The notes under the pieces were generated by a model. That model made no database searches. It was given only the letters and a program-made list of their open reading frames with translations, and was not told where the DNA came from. Positions 26,888-36,276 of a stretch of 64,000 bases of DNA are shown here, in pieces (positions within the stretch are counted from its first letter, which is position 1; each line of letters starts with the position of its first letter). Made by a program: the position numbers and the translations under genes. The stretch is from an uncultured Roseateles sp. (GTDB lineage Bacteria; Pseudomonadota; Gammaproteobacteria; Burkholderiales; Burkholderiaceae_C): positions 91,860-155,859 of the forward strand of contig NZ_CAMFJS010000009.1 of NCBI RefSeq assembly GCF_945956965.1. Reading direction: 5' to 3'.

Positions 26888-29278
26888 ATGGTGAAGCGCT
26901 CAACCGCTGTTGTGAGCCCGACCGCGCCGCGAGGTGCCGCGCGGCCGCGCGCCGCCGCCGCGAGCAGCGCCGATTTCAAGCAAGAAGGCCGTGTGCTGCC
27001 TTCGCCTGGGCTGAAGAACGCCGCCGTGCTTGACCGCATGTGCTCGCAGTTTGTGTTGACGCTGACCGTCAAACATGCCGGCAAATTCAATCTGCGCCGC
27101 GACTTCAACGGGCTGCTGTCCTTCACCGGCCGCCATCTGGTCTGGCCCGTGCGGGTGCTGGGCCGGCTGCGTGACTACCTCAAGCAGCGCTGCCAGAACA
27201 ACGAGCTCTGGAGCGGCCACGAAGCCCTCAGCGACGAGGATTTCTTGCTGCGCTACGGCGTTTGGACCGGACCTTTTTCCGAGTCCACCTTGTTCTTCTA
27301 CCTGGACGAATACGTCAAGGACGCGCCCAAGGACATGCTGGCCCTGCTGGCCACCACCAGCGAATGGCTGGACCGGCAGTTGAAGCGCGAGTCCACTCTG
27401 GTCGAAACCAATATCGATTCGCTGGGCAATCTGCTGCAGCTCAATCCGGCTGAGCGCGCGCTGCTGCTTTACGGCACCCTGGCGCGCTATCAGCGTGAGC
27501 TGCGCGGCGCGCTTGTTGAGTTCAAGGTCAATACTGCGCAAGAAGCCTTCGCCACCATCGCCGCGGTGGCCGGTGTGAATGCCCAGGAAGTGGCCGAGGC
27601 TTTGCGCGCCGGCTCGCGGCTGGAGCGCATCGGCATGGTGGAGAACCTGATCTCCGAGCACAACATCACCGATCTGGCCGACCTGATGAAGGTGAGCGAT
27701 CAGCTCCCGCCGGTCTTGATGCGCGAATACAAAGGCCCGCATGACCTGATGGCGGTGTTCACCCGCCCGGCCTCGAAAAGCAGCTTGACCGCGGCCGATT
27801 TTGATTTCGTCAGCGACGACCTGGGCGTGGTGGGCAGTTTGCTGCGCGAGGCGGTGGCGCGGCATGACGCCGGCGTGAACATCTTGCTCTACGGCCCGCC
27901 CGGCACCGGCAAAACTGAGTTGGCCAAGGTGGCCGCACAGGCGGCGGGGCTGGATCTTTACGAAGTGGAATACGCCGACCGCGATGGCAATTCGCTCTCC
28001 GGGCGCGACCGCTATCGCTCGCTGCAGATCAGCCAGGTGTTCCTCAAGGCCAGCGCCAATGTCGCGCTCTTGTTCGATGAGGTGGAGGACGTGTTCCCGC
28101 CGCTGTCGAGCGACACCGCGCAGTTGATGGCGCGCCTGGATTCGAGTGGCGAGCAACCGGCCAATGGCTCGGTCAGCGGCAAGGCCTGGGTCAATCAGAT
28201 TTTGGAAACCAATCCGGTGCCGGTGATCTGGGTCACCAACCGCATCGAGCAGATCGACCCCGCCTTCCGGCGCCGTTTTCAATATCACCTGGAGCTGAAG
28301 TCGCCGCCGCCGGGGGCGCGCCTGCGCCTGGTCAGCACTGCGTTGGCTGATGTGCCGGTGAGTGAAGGGTTTGCGGCCCGCCTGTCTGAGCGGCGCGGCC
28401 TGACCCCGGCGCAGGTGCGCACGGCGGTGCGCTTTGCCCAATTGGCCGGCCCGCCTGCGGACTGCGAACGGCTGATCCTGCGCCAGCTTGAAAACGCCGA
28501 CAAAGCCCTGGGCCATGCTAGCAAGGAGCGTGGCGCCCGTCCCATGGTGACGCAGTACGCGTTGGATTTGCTCAACTGCGAATCGCGCTTTGAGATCCCT
28601 CGCATCGTTGCCGCCCTGCAAAAGCGCAGCAGCGGCAATCTGTGCTTTTACGGCCCACCGGGCAGCGGCAAGACCGCACTGGCCGAGCACATTGCCCAGA
28701 GCTTGCAAAAGCCTTTGATGATCCGCCAGGCCAGTGACTTGAGTAGCAAATTCGTCGGCGAAACCGAGCAGAACATGGCCCGTATGTTCGAGGCTGCCGC
28801 CAGCGAGGGCGCGGTGCTGCTGTTGGACGAGGCCGACAGCTTTTTGCGCAGCCGCCGCATGGCCGAGCGCAATTACGAGGTCTCCGAGGTCAACGAGATG
28901 TTGGCCGGCATGGAGCGATTTGCCGGCGTTTTCATCTGCACCACCAATTTGTTTGAAGACCTGGACGAAGCCGCCTTGCGCCGCTTCGCCTTCAAGATTG
29001 CCTTCAAGCCGCTGCGCGCCGATCAGCGCGAACGCATGTTCCGTCGAGAAGCCCTGGGTGACGATGAGGCCGTGCTAGATGCCGATCAAACGGCGCGTTT
29101 GGCCGCGCTGGATGTGCTGACGCCGGGGGACTTTGCGGCCGTGCGCCAGCAGGTGGAAATCCTCGGCGAGCCGCTCACGCCGGATGAGTTTTTATCTCAG
29201 CTGGAGGCCGAGCACCGCGGCAAGCCCGGGGTGCGGCAGCGGCGCGGCATTGGTTTTGCGGCGGCGCTCAAGCATTGA
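26888..29278 (+). CDS. Tandem AAA+ ATPase with an uncharacterised N-terminal domain
   Basis: A 796-residue protein. Residues 1-310 match no domain I recognise. The first AAA+ module has Walker A YGPPGTGKTEL (about 334), Walker B LLFDEVEDVFPPL and sensor/arginine region VTNRIEQIDPAFRRRF. The second has YGPPGSGKTAL (about 587), LLLDEADSFLRSRR and TTNLFEDLDEAALRRFAFK. Both sites look intact. The layout recalls Cdc48-type unfoldases, but the N domain differs. The ATG at 26888 follows GAGGG; a TTG at 26870 would add six residues. The function is unknown, perhaps protein remodelling. Confidence 0.82.
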   Translation: MVKRSTAVVSPTAPRGAARPRAAAASSADFKQEGRVLPSPGLKNAAVLDRMCSQFVLTLTVKHAGKFNLRRDFNGLLSFTGRHLVWPVRVLGRLRDYLKQRCQNNELWSGHEALSDEDFLLRYGVWTGPFSESTLFFYLDEYVKDAPKDMLALLATTSEWLDRQLKRESTLVETNIDSLGNLLQLNPAERALLLYGTLARYQRELRGALVEFKVNTAQEAFATIAAVAGVNAQEVAEALRAGSRLERIGMVENLISEHNITDLADLMKVSDQLPPVLMREYKGPHDLMAVFTRPASKSSLTAADFDFVSDDLGVVGSLLREAVARHDAGVNILLYGPPGTGKTELAKVAAQAAGLDLYEVEYADRDGNSLSGRDRYRSLQISQVFLKASANVALLFDEVEDVFPPLSSDTAQLMARLDSSGEQPANGSVSGKAWVNQILETNPVPVIWVTNRIEQIDPAFRRRFQYHLELKSPPPGARLRLVSTALADVPVSEGFAARLSERRGLTPAQVRTAVRFAQLAGPPADCERLILRQLENADKALGHASKERGARPMVTQYALDLLNCESRFEIPRIVAALQKRSSGNLCFYGPPGSGKTALAEHIAQSLQKPLMIRQASDLSSKFVGETEQNMARMFEAAASEGAVLLLDEADSFLRSRRMAERNYEVSEVNEMLAGMERFAGVFICTTNLFEDLDEAALRRFAFKIAFKPLRADQRERMFRREALGDDEAVLDADQTARLAALDVLTPGDFAAVRQQVEILGEPLTPDEFLSQLEAEHRGKPGVRQRRGIGFAAALKH

Positions 29279-29338
29279 TTGCCGGGGCTGAGCGACTGGC
29301 GTCGGTCAGCCTTGTTGGCAGGCGTGCCGGCCCCGCGC

Positions 29339-29743
29339 TCAGGTCCCCTCGGGGTCGACGCTTTCCGTGGGGCGATTGCGCAGCAGCAGTTCGGTCAACT
29401 CCAGCAGCTTGGCGGGGCTGAAGGGCTTGGTGAGAAAGATATTGGCGCCGGCTTCCAGGGCGCGCGCCTTGGTGGCCGGGCGAATGTCAGCGCTCAGCAC
29501 CACCACCAAGGCACTGGCCAGGGCGGGATCGGCGCGAATGCGTTGGCAGACTTCAATCCCGTCCAGTTCGCCGGGCAACATCACATCCAGGAACACCAGA
29601 TCCGGTCGCAGCGTTTGCGCCAGCGAGAGGCCGAGGCTGCCGTTGGGCGCCTCGTACAGCGTATGGGTGGATTCTTCCAATGACCAGCGTACCAAGCGAC
29701 GGATCTCGGCTTGATCTTCGATAAGCAAAATCTTGTGCGGCAT
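29339..29743 (-). CDS. Single-domain response regulator (CheY-like receiver)
   Basis: A 134-residue receiver domain with no output domain. The acidic pocket is IED (D10), the phosphorylated aspartate is D53 in LVFLDVMLPG, and the conserved Lys is in FLTKPFSPAKL. The insertion ELDG after the phosphorylation loop is the type found in PleD/DivK-like receivers. The start at 29741-29743 (MPHKILLIED) is the standard receiver N terminus. No histidine kinase gene is nearby. It converges with the AAA+ gene and is divergent from gshA. Confidence 0.92.
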   Translation of the reverse strand: MPHKILLIEDQAEIRRLVRWSLEESTHTLYEAPNGSLGLSLAQTLRPDLVFLDVMLPGELDGIEVCQRIRADPALASALVVVLSADIRPATKARALEAGANIFLTKPFSPAKLLELTELLLRNRPTESVDPEGT

Positions 29744-29959
29744 GTCGGAAGGCTCGGCGGAGCACTGAGAATCTTCGCGCATATTACTTTGCAAAAGGGG
29801 GCTTGGCATTGGCGCAGGCAGCCCCATGTGAACAACGGCACAGGCCTGTCGGGCTTGTGCCTGCCCGCGCCGGTCCTGGCTTGGCTTTTCCTGGCCTAAG
29901 CCCGACTGGCTCCTAGAATCACTCCACCTCTTTCGCCTGCTTCCTCGAGTACATCCGCC

Positions 29960-31249
29960 ATGGTTCCCCACCTCATCACCGCACTGACAGGCCCGATCAA
30001 TGAGCTGGAGCAGCGCGTGCTCGAATCCATGCCAGCGATTGAGCGCTGGTTCCGGCTTGAATGGATGGAGCACACGCCGCCTTTCTACAGCTCGGTGGAC
30101 CTGCGCAACGCCGGCTTCAAGCTGGCGCCTGTGGATACCAATCTTTTCCCCGGTGGCTTCAATAATCTGACGCCCGAGATGCTGCCCCTGGCGGTGCAGG
30201 CCGCCATGGCCGCCATCGAGAAGATCTGCCCCGAGGCCAAAAACCTCTTGCTGGTGCCTGAGAACGACACCGGCAACAGCTTTTACCGCAGCAATTTGGC
30301 CACCCTGGTGCGCATCTTTACCCAGGCCGGCTTGAATGTGCGCCTGGGCAGCATGGACCCCGCCGTGGTCGGCCCGACCGAACTGGCCATGGCCGACGGC
30401 AGCAGCTTGACCCTGGAGCCACTGCTGCGCACGCGTGGTCGACTGGGCTTGAAGGGCTTCGATCCCTGCACGGTCTTGCTCAACAACGATTTGTCGGCCG
30501 GCGTGCCGCGCTCGATTGAGCATCTGCATGAGCAGTACCTGCTGCCGCCCCTGCATGCCGGCTGGCCGACGCGGCGCAAGAGCCAGCATTTCAAGGCCTA
30601 CGAGGAAGTGGCCAAGAAGTTCTCCAAGCTCCTGGGCATGGATCACTGGCTGATCAACCCCGTGTTCACGCCCTTGCAAAGCGCCGACTTCAGCGCCGGC
30701 GCGGGGCTGGAGGAGCTGCAAACCCAGGTGGACACCATCCTCAACAAGACCCGCCGCAAGTACAAGGAATACGGCATCCAGGAGAAGCCCTTTGTGGTCA
30801 TCAAGCCCGATGCCGGCACCTACGGCATGGGCGTGCTGACCGTGCGGGACGCCAAGGATCTGGCCGAGCTGGGCCCGCGCAAGCGCTTGGGCCCGGTGGC
30901 CGAGGGCGAGGCCGAGCATCAAATCATCGTGCAAGAAGGCGTGGTCACGCATGAGCGGGTGCATGACGCAGTCGCCGAGCCGGTGGTCTACATGATGGAC
31001 CGCTATGTGGTGGGCGGCTTCTACCGCGTTCATGCCGACCGCGGTGTGGATGAGAACCTCAACGCGCCCGGCGCCAGCTTTGTGCCGCTGGCGTTTTCGC
31101 AGTCTTCGCAACTGCCGCGCCTGGGTGAGAAGCCCGGTGCCAGCGCGCCCAACCGTTTTTATATGTACGGCGTGATTGCCCGTTTGGCGATGCTGGCGGC
31201 GAGTTACGAGTTGGAAGTCACCGACCCGGAAGCCGAAATCTACGCCTGA
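29960..31249 (+). CDS. gshA: Glutamate--cysteine ligase, proteobacterial type
   Basis: A 429-residue enzyme of the GshA type found in Beta- and some Gammaproteobacteria (TIGR02049-like), not the E. coli type. Recognisable segments are WFRLEWMEHTPPFYSSVDLRN, VDTNLFPGGFNNL, KPDAGTYGMGVLTVRD and YMMDRYVVGGFYRVH. It makes gamma-glutamylcysteine from glutamate, cysteine and ATP, the first step of glutathione synthesis. The second-step gene gshB lies 6 kb downstream on the same strand, across two kup genes. Confidence 0.94.
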   Translation: MVPHLITALTGPINELEQRVLESMPAIERWFRLEWMEHTPPFYSSVDLRNAGFKLAPVDTNLFPGGFNNLTPEMLPLAVQAAMAAIEKICPEAKNLLLVPENDTGNSFYRSNLATLVRIFTQAGLNVRLGSMDPAVVGPTELAMADGSSLTLEPLLRTRGRLGLKGFDPCTVLLNNDLSAGVPRSIEHLHEQYLLPPLHAGWPTRRKSQHFKAYEEVAKKFSKLLGMDHWLINPVFTPLQSADFSAGAGLEELQTQVDTILNKTRRKYKEYGIQEKPFVVIKPDAGTYGMGVLTVRDAKDLAELGPRKRLGPVAEGEAEHQIIVQEGVVTHERVHDAVAEPVVYMMDRYVVGGFYRVHADRGVDENLNAPGASFVPLAFSQSSQLPRLGEKPGASAPNRFYMYGVIARLAMLAASYELEVTDPEAEIYA

Positions 31250-31350
31250 GCGGGTCACTCATTTCTTGCTCCAGGCGCTGCTAAGACATAAAGCGGGCGC
31301 AGAATGGCCGTTTTGGCTTGCGCGGTGTTTTCGCACACCGCCTCGTGCTC

Positions 31351-33243
31351 GTGAGTTCTGCCGACAATAAAAACGCCGCCCATTCACCCTCGGCCATGGC
31401 CGGTTTGACTCTGGGGGCCCTGGGCGTCGTTTACGGCGACATTGGCACCAGCCCGCTGTACGCCTTGAAAGAGGTGTTCCATGGCGGCCATGTGGCGCCG
31501 ACGCCCGACAACATCCTGGGCGTGCTCTCGCTGCTGTTCTGGACGATGACCATCATCGTCTCGCTCAAGTACGTGCTGCTGATTCTGCGTGCCGACAACA
31601 ATGGCGAAGGCGGCTTGATCGCCATGCTGGCGCTGGCCACCAATGCGGTGAACGGCAAGCCCGCGCTGCGGCGCCGCTTGATGTTGGTCGGCATGTTCGG
31701 CACCGCCATCTTTTTCGGCGATGCGGTCATCACCCCGGCAATGACGGTGCTGGGCGCGGTCGAGGGCATTGATGTCTACGCGCCAGAGTTTCACGAGGCC
31801 ATCTTGCCGCTAACCCTGCTGGTGCTGGCGGGCTTGTTTACCGTGCAGCGCATGGGCACGGGCGGCATCGGCAAGGCCTTCGGGCCGGTGATGGTGCTTT
31901 GGTTTGCGAGTCTGGCCTTGCTGGGTCTGCCCCATGTGCTGCAGAACCCGCAGGTCTTGGCGGCCATCAACCCTGCCTATGCCCTGGCTTTTTGCATGAC
32001 CCACAAACTGGTGGCTTTCATCGCCCTGGGTGCGGTGGTGCTGGTGGTCACAGGCGGTGAGGCGCTCTATGCCGACTTGGGCCACTTTGGCAAGAAGCCG
32101 ATCCGTATCGCTTGGTACGGCATCGTCATGCCTTCGCTGGTGATCAACTATTTCGGCCAAGGGGCGATGCTGCTGGAGAACCCCGAGGGCATCAAGAACC
32201 CCTTCTTCTTGCTGGCACCCAGCTGGGCCGAGATTCCCTTGTTCGTGCTGGCCACGCTGGCGGCCATCGTGGCCTCGCAGGCGCTGATCACGGCGGCGTT
32301 TTCGGTCACCAAGCAGGCGGTGCAACTGGGCCTGCTGCCGCGTATGCGCATCTTGCACACCTCGGTGCGTGACACCGGGCAGATCTATGTGCCCTTTGTG
32401 AACTGGGGGCTGTTTGTCTTCATCGTCTTGGCGGTGGTCTTCTTTGGTTCCTCCAGCAAGCTGGCAGGGGCCTACGGCATTGCCGTCACCATCGACATGA
32501 CCATCACCACGGTGATGACCTTCTTCGTCATCCGCTATGGCTGGAAATACCCTTTGCCGCTGTGCATTCTGGCCACGGGCTTTTTCTTCCTCATCGACCT
32601 GACCTTCCTGGCCTCCAATATGCTCAAGCTGGTGGCCGGCGGCTGGTTCCCGTTGATGATAGGCATTGCCATGTTCACCTTGATGCTGACCTGGAAGCAG
32701 GGCCGGCGCCTGCTCAGTAATCGCTTGCGTGACGATGCCATCGAGCTGAAAAGCTTTCTGGACGCCATCTTCATCAGCCCGCCGCTGCGGGTGCCGGGCA
32801 CGGCGGTGTTCTTGGCGGCCGAGGCCGGCGTGACGCCGAACGCCTTGATGCACAACCTCAAGCACAACAAGATCCTGCATGCGCAGAACCTGTTCGTGAC
32901 CGTCAAGCACCACGAAGTGCCCTGGGTGGCGCCCGAGCAGCGCCTGAGTTACGAGAGCCTGGGCCATGACTGCTGGACGGTCAGCCTGCACTTTGGCTTC
33001 ATGAACGAGCCGGATGTGCCCGAGGCCTTGCAGCTCCTGCGCCAGCAAGGGGTGCAGATGGAGGAGATGGAGACCAGCTATTTCCTCTCGCGCGATATCG
33101 TCATCCCCACCATCGGCAGCGGCATGGCGCTGTGGCGCGAGAAGCTGTTCGCCAATATGCACCGCAACGCGGCAGCCGCAGCGGACTTCCTGCACCTGCC
33201 CACCAACCGGATCGTGGAGTTGGGGTCCAAGGTCGAAATCTGA
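31351..33243 (+). CDS. kup: Kup-type potassium uptake protein, first copy
   Basis: A 630-residue KUP/HAK/KT transporter. The family N terminus [25 protein letters not shown] is followed by about twelve transmembrane segments, then a cytoplasmic C-terminal domain (from about 460) ending [10 protein letters not shown]. It takes up potassium by proton symport. The GTG at 31351 is chosen because the second copy also begins GTG-AGT-TCT (MSS). It lies 100 bp after gshA. The two copies share most of their sequence along the whole length. Confidence 0.95.
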   Translation: MSSADNKNAAHSPSAMAGLTLGALGVVYGDIGTSPLYALKEVFHGGHVAPTPDNILGVLSLLFWTMTIIVSLKYVLLILRADNNGEGGLIAMLALATNAVNGKPALRRRLMLVGMFGTAIFFGDAVITPAMTVLGAVEGIDVYAPEFHEAILPLTLLVLAGLFTVQRMGTGGIGKAFGPVMVLWFASLALLGLPHVLQNPQVLAAINPAYALAFCMTHKLVAFIALGAVVLVVTGGEALYADLGHFGKKPIRIAWYGIVMPSLVINYFGQGAMLLENPEGIKNPFFLLAPSWAEIPLFVLATLAAIVASQALITAAFSVTKQAVQLGLLPRMRILHTSVRDTGQIYVPFVNWGLFVFIVLAVVFFGSSSKLAGAYGIAVTIDMTITTVMTFFVIRYGWKYPLPLCILATGFFFLIDLTFLASNMLKLVAGGWFPLMIGIAMFTLMLTWKQGRRLLSNRLRDDAIELKSFLDAIFISPPLRVPGTAVFLAAEAGVTPNALMHNLKHNKILHAQNLFVTVKHHEVPWVAPEQRLSYESLGHDCWTVSLHFGFMNEPDVPEALQLLRQQGVQMEEMETSYFLSRDIVIPTIGSGMALWREKLFANMHRNAAAAADFLHLPTNRIVELGSKVEI

Positions 33244-33396
33244 GCGCCGCCGGCGCGCTTGTGAGCGGTTCGCACCTTGCCCCTTTCAAATTGCGGCGGC
33301 TAGGCAACAGCCGCTGAATTTGATGCGGCGCAGCAAAACAAGGCGCAAAATGCCTGTTTTCGATCAAGACGGCGCATCGCGGCGCCGCGCAAATCT

Positions 33397-35280
33397 GTGA
33401 GTTCTGAAACAACTGCGCACGGCAAATCGACACTGGCTGGCTTGACCCTGGGGGCGCTCGGCGTCGTTTACGGCGACATCGGCACCAGCCCGCTCTATGC
33501 CTTGAAAGAGGTGTTCAACGCGGGGCATGTGCCGCTCACACCGGCCAATATCATCGGCATCTTGTCGCTGGTGTTCTGGACCCTGACCATCGTGGTGTCC
33601 TTGAAGTATGTGACCCTGATCATGCGGGCCAGCAACAAGGGCGAAGGTGGCACCATGGCTTTGCTGGCCCTGGCTGGCACGGCCGTGGCAGACCGGCCGC
33701 GTTTGAAGCTGGCCCTGCTCATGATGGGCATTCTGGGTGCGGCCATGTTTTATGGCGACGGCGTGATCACCCCGGCGATCTCGGTCTTGTCCGCGATCGA
33801 AGGCTTGGAGCTGGCCACGCCCGCTTTCAAACCCTATGTGGTGCCCATCACCTTGGGCATTTTGTTCGGCCTCTACGCCATCCAGAAGCACGGCACCGGC
33901 GCCATGGGCGTGGTGTTTGGCCCCATCACCTTGATCTGGTTCCTGGTGATTGCCTACTTTGGCGTGGTCTGGACCCTGCGCGAGCCGGCCGTGCTGGCCG
34001 CTATCAACCCGCTGCTGGCGCTGGAGTTTGCCTTGACCCACGGCCATGTCACGCTGGTGGTGCTGGGCGCGGTGTTTCTGTCGGTTACCGGGGCCGAGGC
34101 CTTGTATGCCGATATGGGCCACTTCGGTCCCAAGCCCATCCGCCTGGCTTGGTTCGGCCTGGTCTGGCCGGCCTTGTTGTTGAACTATTTCGGCCAGGGC
34201 GCCTTGCTGCTGTCCAACCCGGCGGCGGTGGAAAACCCCTTCTTCCTGATGGTGCCGCAAGGCCTGCTGCTGCCCATGGTCGGCCTGGCCACCATGGCCA
34301 CGGTGATTGCCTCGCAAGCCACCATCTCCGGCACTTTCTCGGTCACCAAGCAGGCGATTCAGCTGGGCTATCTGCCACGCATGCGGGTGATTCACACCTC
34401 CATCAAGGAAACCGGCCAGATCTATATCCCGGCGGTCAACTGGATGCAGTTCGGCGCCATCGTGGCGGCGGTGGCCTTGTTCGGCTCTTCGTCCGCCCTG
34501 GCCACGGCCTACGGCATTGCGGTGACGGCCACCATGGTGCTGACCACCTTGATGACCTTCTTTGTCACCCGCTACTTGTGGAAGTACCCAGCATGGCTGT
34601 GCATTGGGGCCACCGCCTTCTTCCTGTCGATTGAACTGGTGTTCCTGTCTTCCAACGTCCTCAAGGTGTTCTCGGGCGGCTGGTTCACGCTGGCGATTGC
34701 GGGCGCGGTGTTCACCGTGATGCTGACCTGGAAGCAGGGCCGCCGCTTGCTCAGCGACAAGCTGCGTGAAGATGCGATCGACCTGAAGAGCTTTCTTGAC
34801 GCGGTCTTCATCAGCCCGCCGCACCGCGTGGTCGGCTCGGCCGTGTTCTTGTCCGCCGAGCCGGGCATGACACCCAATGCCTTGCTGCACAACCTCAAGC
34901 ACAACAAGGTGCTGCATGAGCAGAACGTCTTCGTCACCGTCAAGCACCACGAAGTGCCCTGGGTGCCTGCTGCGGAGCGAGTGCATATCGAAGAGCTGGG
35001 CAATCACTGCTGGCAGGTGAGGCTGAACTTCGGCTTCAAGGATGAGCCCGATGTGCCCGCCGCGCTGACGCTTCTGGCCAAGCATGATGTGGCGCTGGAC
35101 GATATGGAAACCAGCTACTTCCTGTCCCGCGACATCGTCATTCCCACCATCGGCAGCGGCATGGCCTTGTGGCGCGAAAAGCTCTTTGCCAGCATGCACC
35201 GCAACGCGGCGGCAGCGGCCGACTTCCTGCACCTGCCCGCCAACCGGATTGTGGAGTTGGGCTCCAAAGTGCAAATCTAA
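33397..35280 (+). CDS. kup: Kup-type potassium uptake protein, second copy
   Basis: A 627-residue paralogue of the gene 153 bp upstream, with the same GTG start, same membrane layout and same C terminus ([10 protein letters not shown]). Divergence is spread over the gene: for example [19 protein letters not shown] in copy one corresponds to [19 protein letters not shown] here. This points to an old duplication rather than a recent one. Both frames are intact. The copies may differ in affinity or regulation. Hairpin repeats follow the stop. Confidence 0.95.
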   Translation: MSSETTAHGKSTLAGLTLGALGVVYGDIGTSPLYALKEVFNAGHVPLTPANIIGILSLVFWTLTIVVSLKYVTLIMRASNKGEGGTMALLALAGTAVADRPRLKLALLMMGILGAAMFYGDGVITPAISVLSAIEGLELATPAFKPYVVPITLGILFGLYAIQKHGTGAMGVVFGPITLIWFLVIAYFGVVWTLREPAVLAAINPLLALEFALTHGHVTLVVLGAVFLSVTGAEALYADMGHFGPKPIRLAWFGLVWPALLLNYFGQGALLLSNPAAVENPFFLMVPQGLLLPMVGLATMATVIASQATISGTFSVTKQAIQLGYLPRMRVIHTSIKETGQIYIPAVNWMQFGAIVAAVALFGSSSALATAYGIAVTATMVLTTLMTFFVTRYLWKYPAWLCIGATAFFLSIELVFLSSNVLKVFSGGWFTLAIAGAVFTVMLTWKQGRRLLSDKLREDAIDLKSFLDAVFISPPHRVVGSAVFLSAEPGMTPNALLHNLKHNKVLHEQNVFVTVKHHEVPWVPAAERVHIEELGNHCWQVRLNFGFKDEPDVPAALTLLAKHDVALDDMETSYFLSRDIVIPTIGSGMALWREKLFASMHRNAAAAADFLHLPANRIVELGSKVQI

Positions 35281-35284
35281 CGTC

Positions 35285-35431
35285 TTTGCGGGACAGACCG
35301 CCCGAGGGGGGAACCCCCGAGTAGCTCTGTCCCCAACTGATTAGAAGTCTTGCGGGACAGACCGCCCGAGGGTACCCCCGAGTAGCTCTGTACCCAACTA
35401 ACTGGAAGCTTTGCGGGGCAGACCGCCCCGC
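35285..35431. repeat. Tandem hairpin repeat, two full units and one partial
   Basis: Units start at 35287, 35351 and 35412 (spacings 64 and 61 bp), each with TGCGGG(A/G)CAGACCGCCC. In unit 1, GGGACAGA (35290-35297) pairs with TCTGTCCC (35326-35333), enclosing a GGGGG/CCCCC stem. Unit 2 keeps the outer stem with one bulged A (35354-35361/35387-35395). Unit 3 is truncated and folds as GCGGGG/CCCCGC (35413-35418/35426-35431). It lies between the convergent second kup and the amidotransferase gene and could work as a two-way terminator or be a REP-like element. Confidence 0.7.
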
Positions 35432-35436
35432 CCGGT

Positions 35437-36207
35437 TTAAGCCAGCGCCTCGCTACGCTGCCCCGCTGCGGTCAAGTGCACCACCATGCCCTGCGGAATC
35501 AGCTCCCAGCCTTCGTGCTCGCCTTCCAGCGGCTCCGAGGCGATCACATGGCCAAGCTCGCCATGCCGGTGAAGATAAAGGGTAGGCGCGCGCTTATCGC
35601 TGGAGAAGCGGAATGCGTGGATGGACTTGCCATCGGCCAGTGCGGCTGAGAAGCGCAGGGGCTGGTCGATGCCCAGCACATGCATCATCGCCAGCGTCTC
35701 GTTGAGCACCTGGCCCACTGCCTGGGTGATGCTGTCGCCCATTTCCATGCGGTTGATGATCATCAGGAACAGCAATTCCGAGTCGGTCGCACCCTGGCGG
35801 TGGGCATAGAGATGGTCGGATAGGCGCGACTCCATCGCCCGGCGCAACTGGCCATAACCGCCAATCTGGCCGTTGTGCATGAAGAGATAGGGGCCGTAGT
35901 GAAAAGGGTGGCAGTTCTGCCGCGCGATGCCGGTGCCGGTGGCGGCGCGCACATGGGCAAAGAACAGCGGTGAGCGCACATTGCTGCACAGGGCCAGCAG
36001 GTTCTCGTCTGACCAGGCGGGCATCACCTCGCGGTAAATGCCGGGGCTGCTGCGCTCGCCATACCAGCCGATGCCGAAGCCGTCGCCGTTGGTGACGGCC
36101 TTGGCCTCATCGGCCCGCAGCGACTGGCGCACCAGGGAGTGGCGCGGCGTGCAGACCAACTCTTCCAGAAAAATCGACTCACCCAGATAAGCAAGAAATC
36201 GGCACAT
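35437..36207 (-). CDS. Class II glutamine amidotransferase (YafJ/EgtC-like)
   Basis: A 256-residue Ntn-hydrolase. Cys2 is the catalytic nucleophile (MCRFLAYLGESIFLEELV). The glutaminase core shows NGDGFGIGWYG, FFAHVRAATGTGI and the oxyanion-hole region FMHNGQIGGY. Stand-alone members resemble EgtC, which cleaves gamma-glutamyl bonds, and YafJ of unknown substrate. Its place among gshA, gshB and glutathione-dependent genes fits a gamma-glutamyl substrate, but that is inference. It is divergent from the BenE-type gene; the short region between holds both promoters. Confidence 0.9.
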   Translation of the reverse strand: MCRFLAYLGESIFLEELVCTPRHSLVRQSLRADEAKAVTNGDGFGIGWYGERSSPGIYREVMPAWSDENLLALCSNVRSPLFFAHVRAATGTGIARQNCHPFHYGPYLFMHNGQIGGYGQLRRAMESRLSDHLYAHRQGATDSELLFLMIINRMEMGDSITQAVGQVLNETLAMMHVLGIDQPLRFSAALADGKSIHAFRFSSDKRAPTLYLHRHGELGHVIASEPLEGEHEGWELIPQGMVVHLTAAGQRSEALA

Positions 36208-36276
36208 AGGCGGCAGTTTGGCAGCAAGGCGTGGGGTCGGGAATCAGTAGAACTGCGCTGTGCGAAAGCCTTCGCT

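Noticed and set aside
29838..29868. Terminator between the receiver gene and gshA
   Set aside because: GGCACA/TGTGCC pairs, but no T run follows on either strand, and it lies upstream of both divergent genes.
35285..35431. Possible CRISPR array
   Set aside because: Only two and a half units, with no distinct spacers and no cas genes nearby. The units themselves fold as hairpins.
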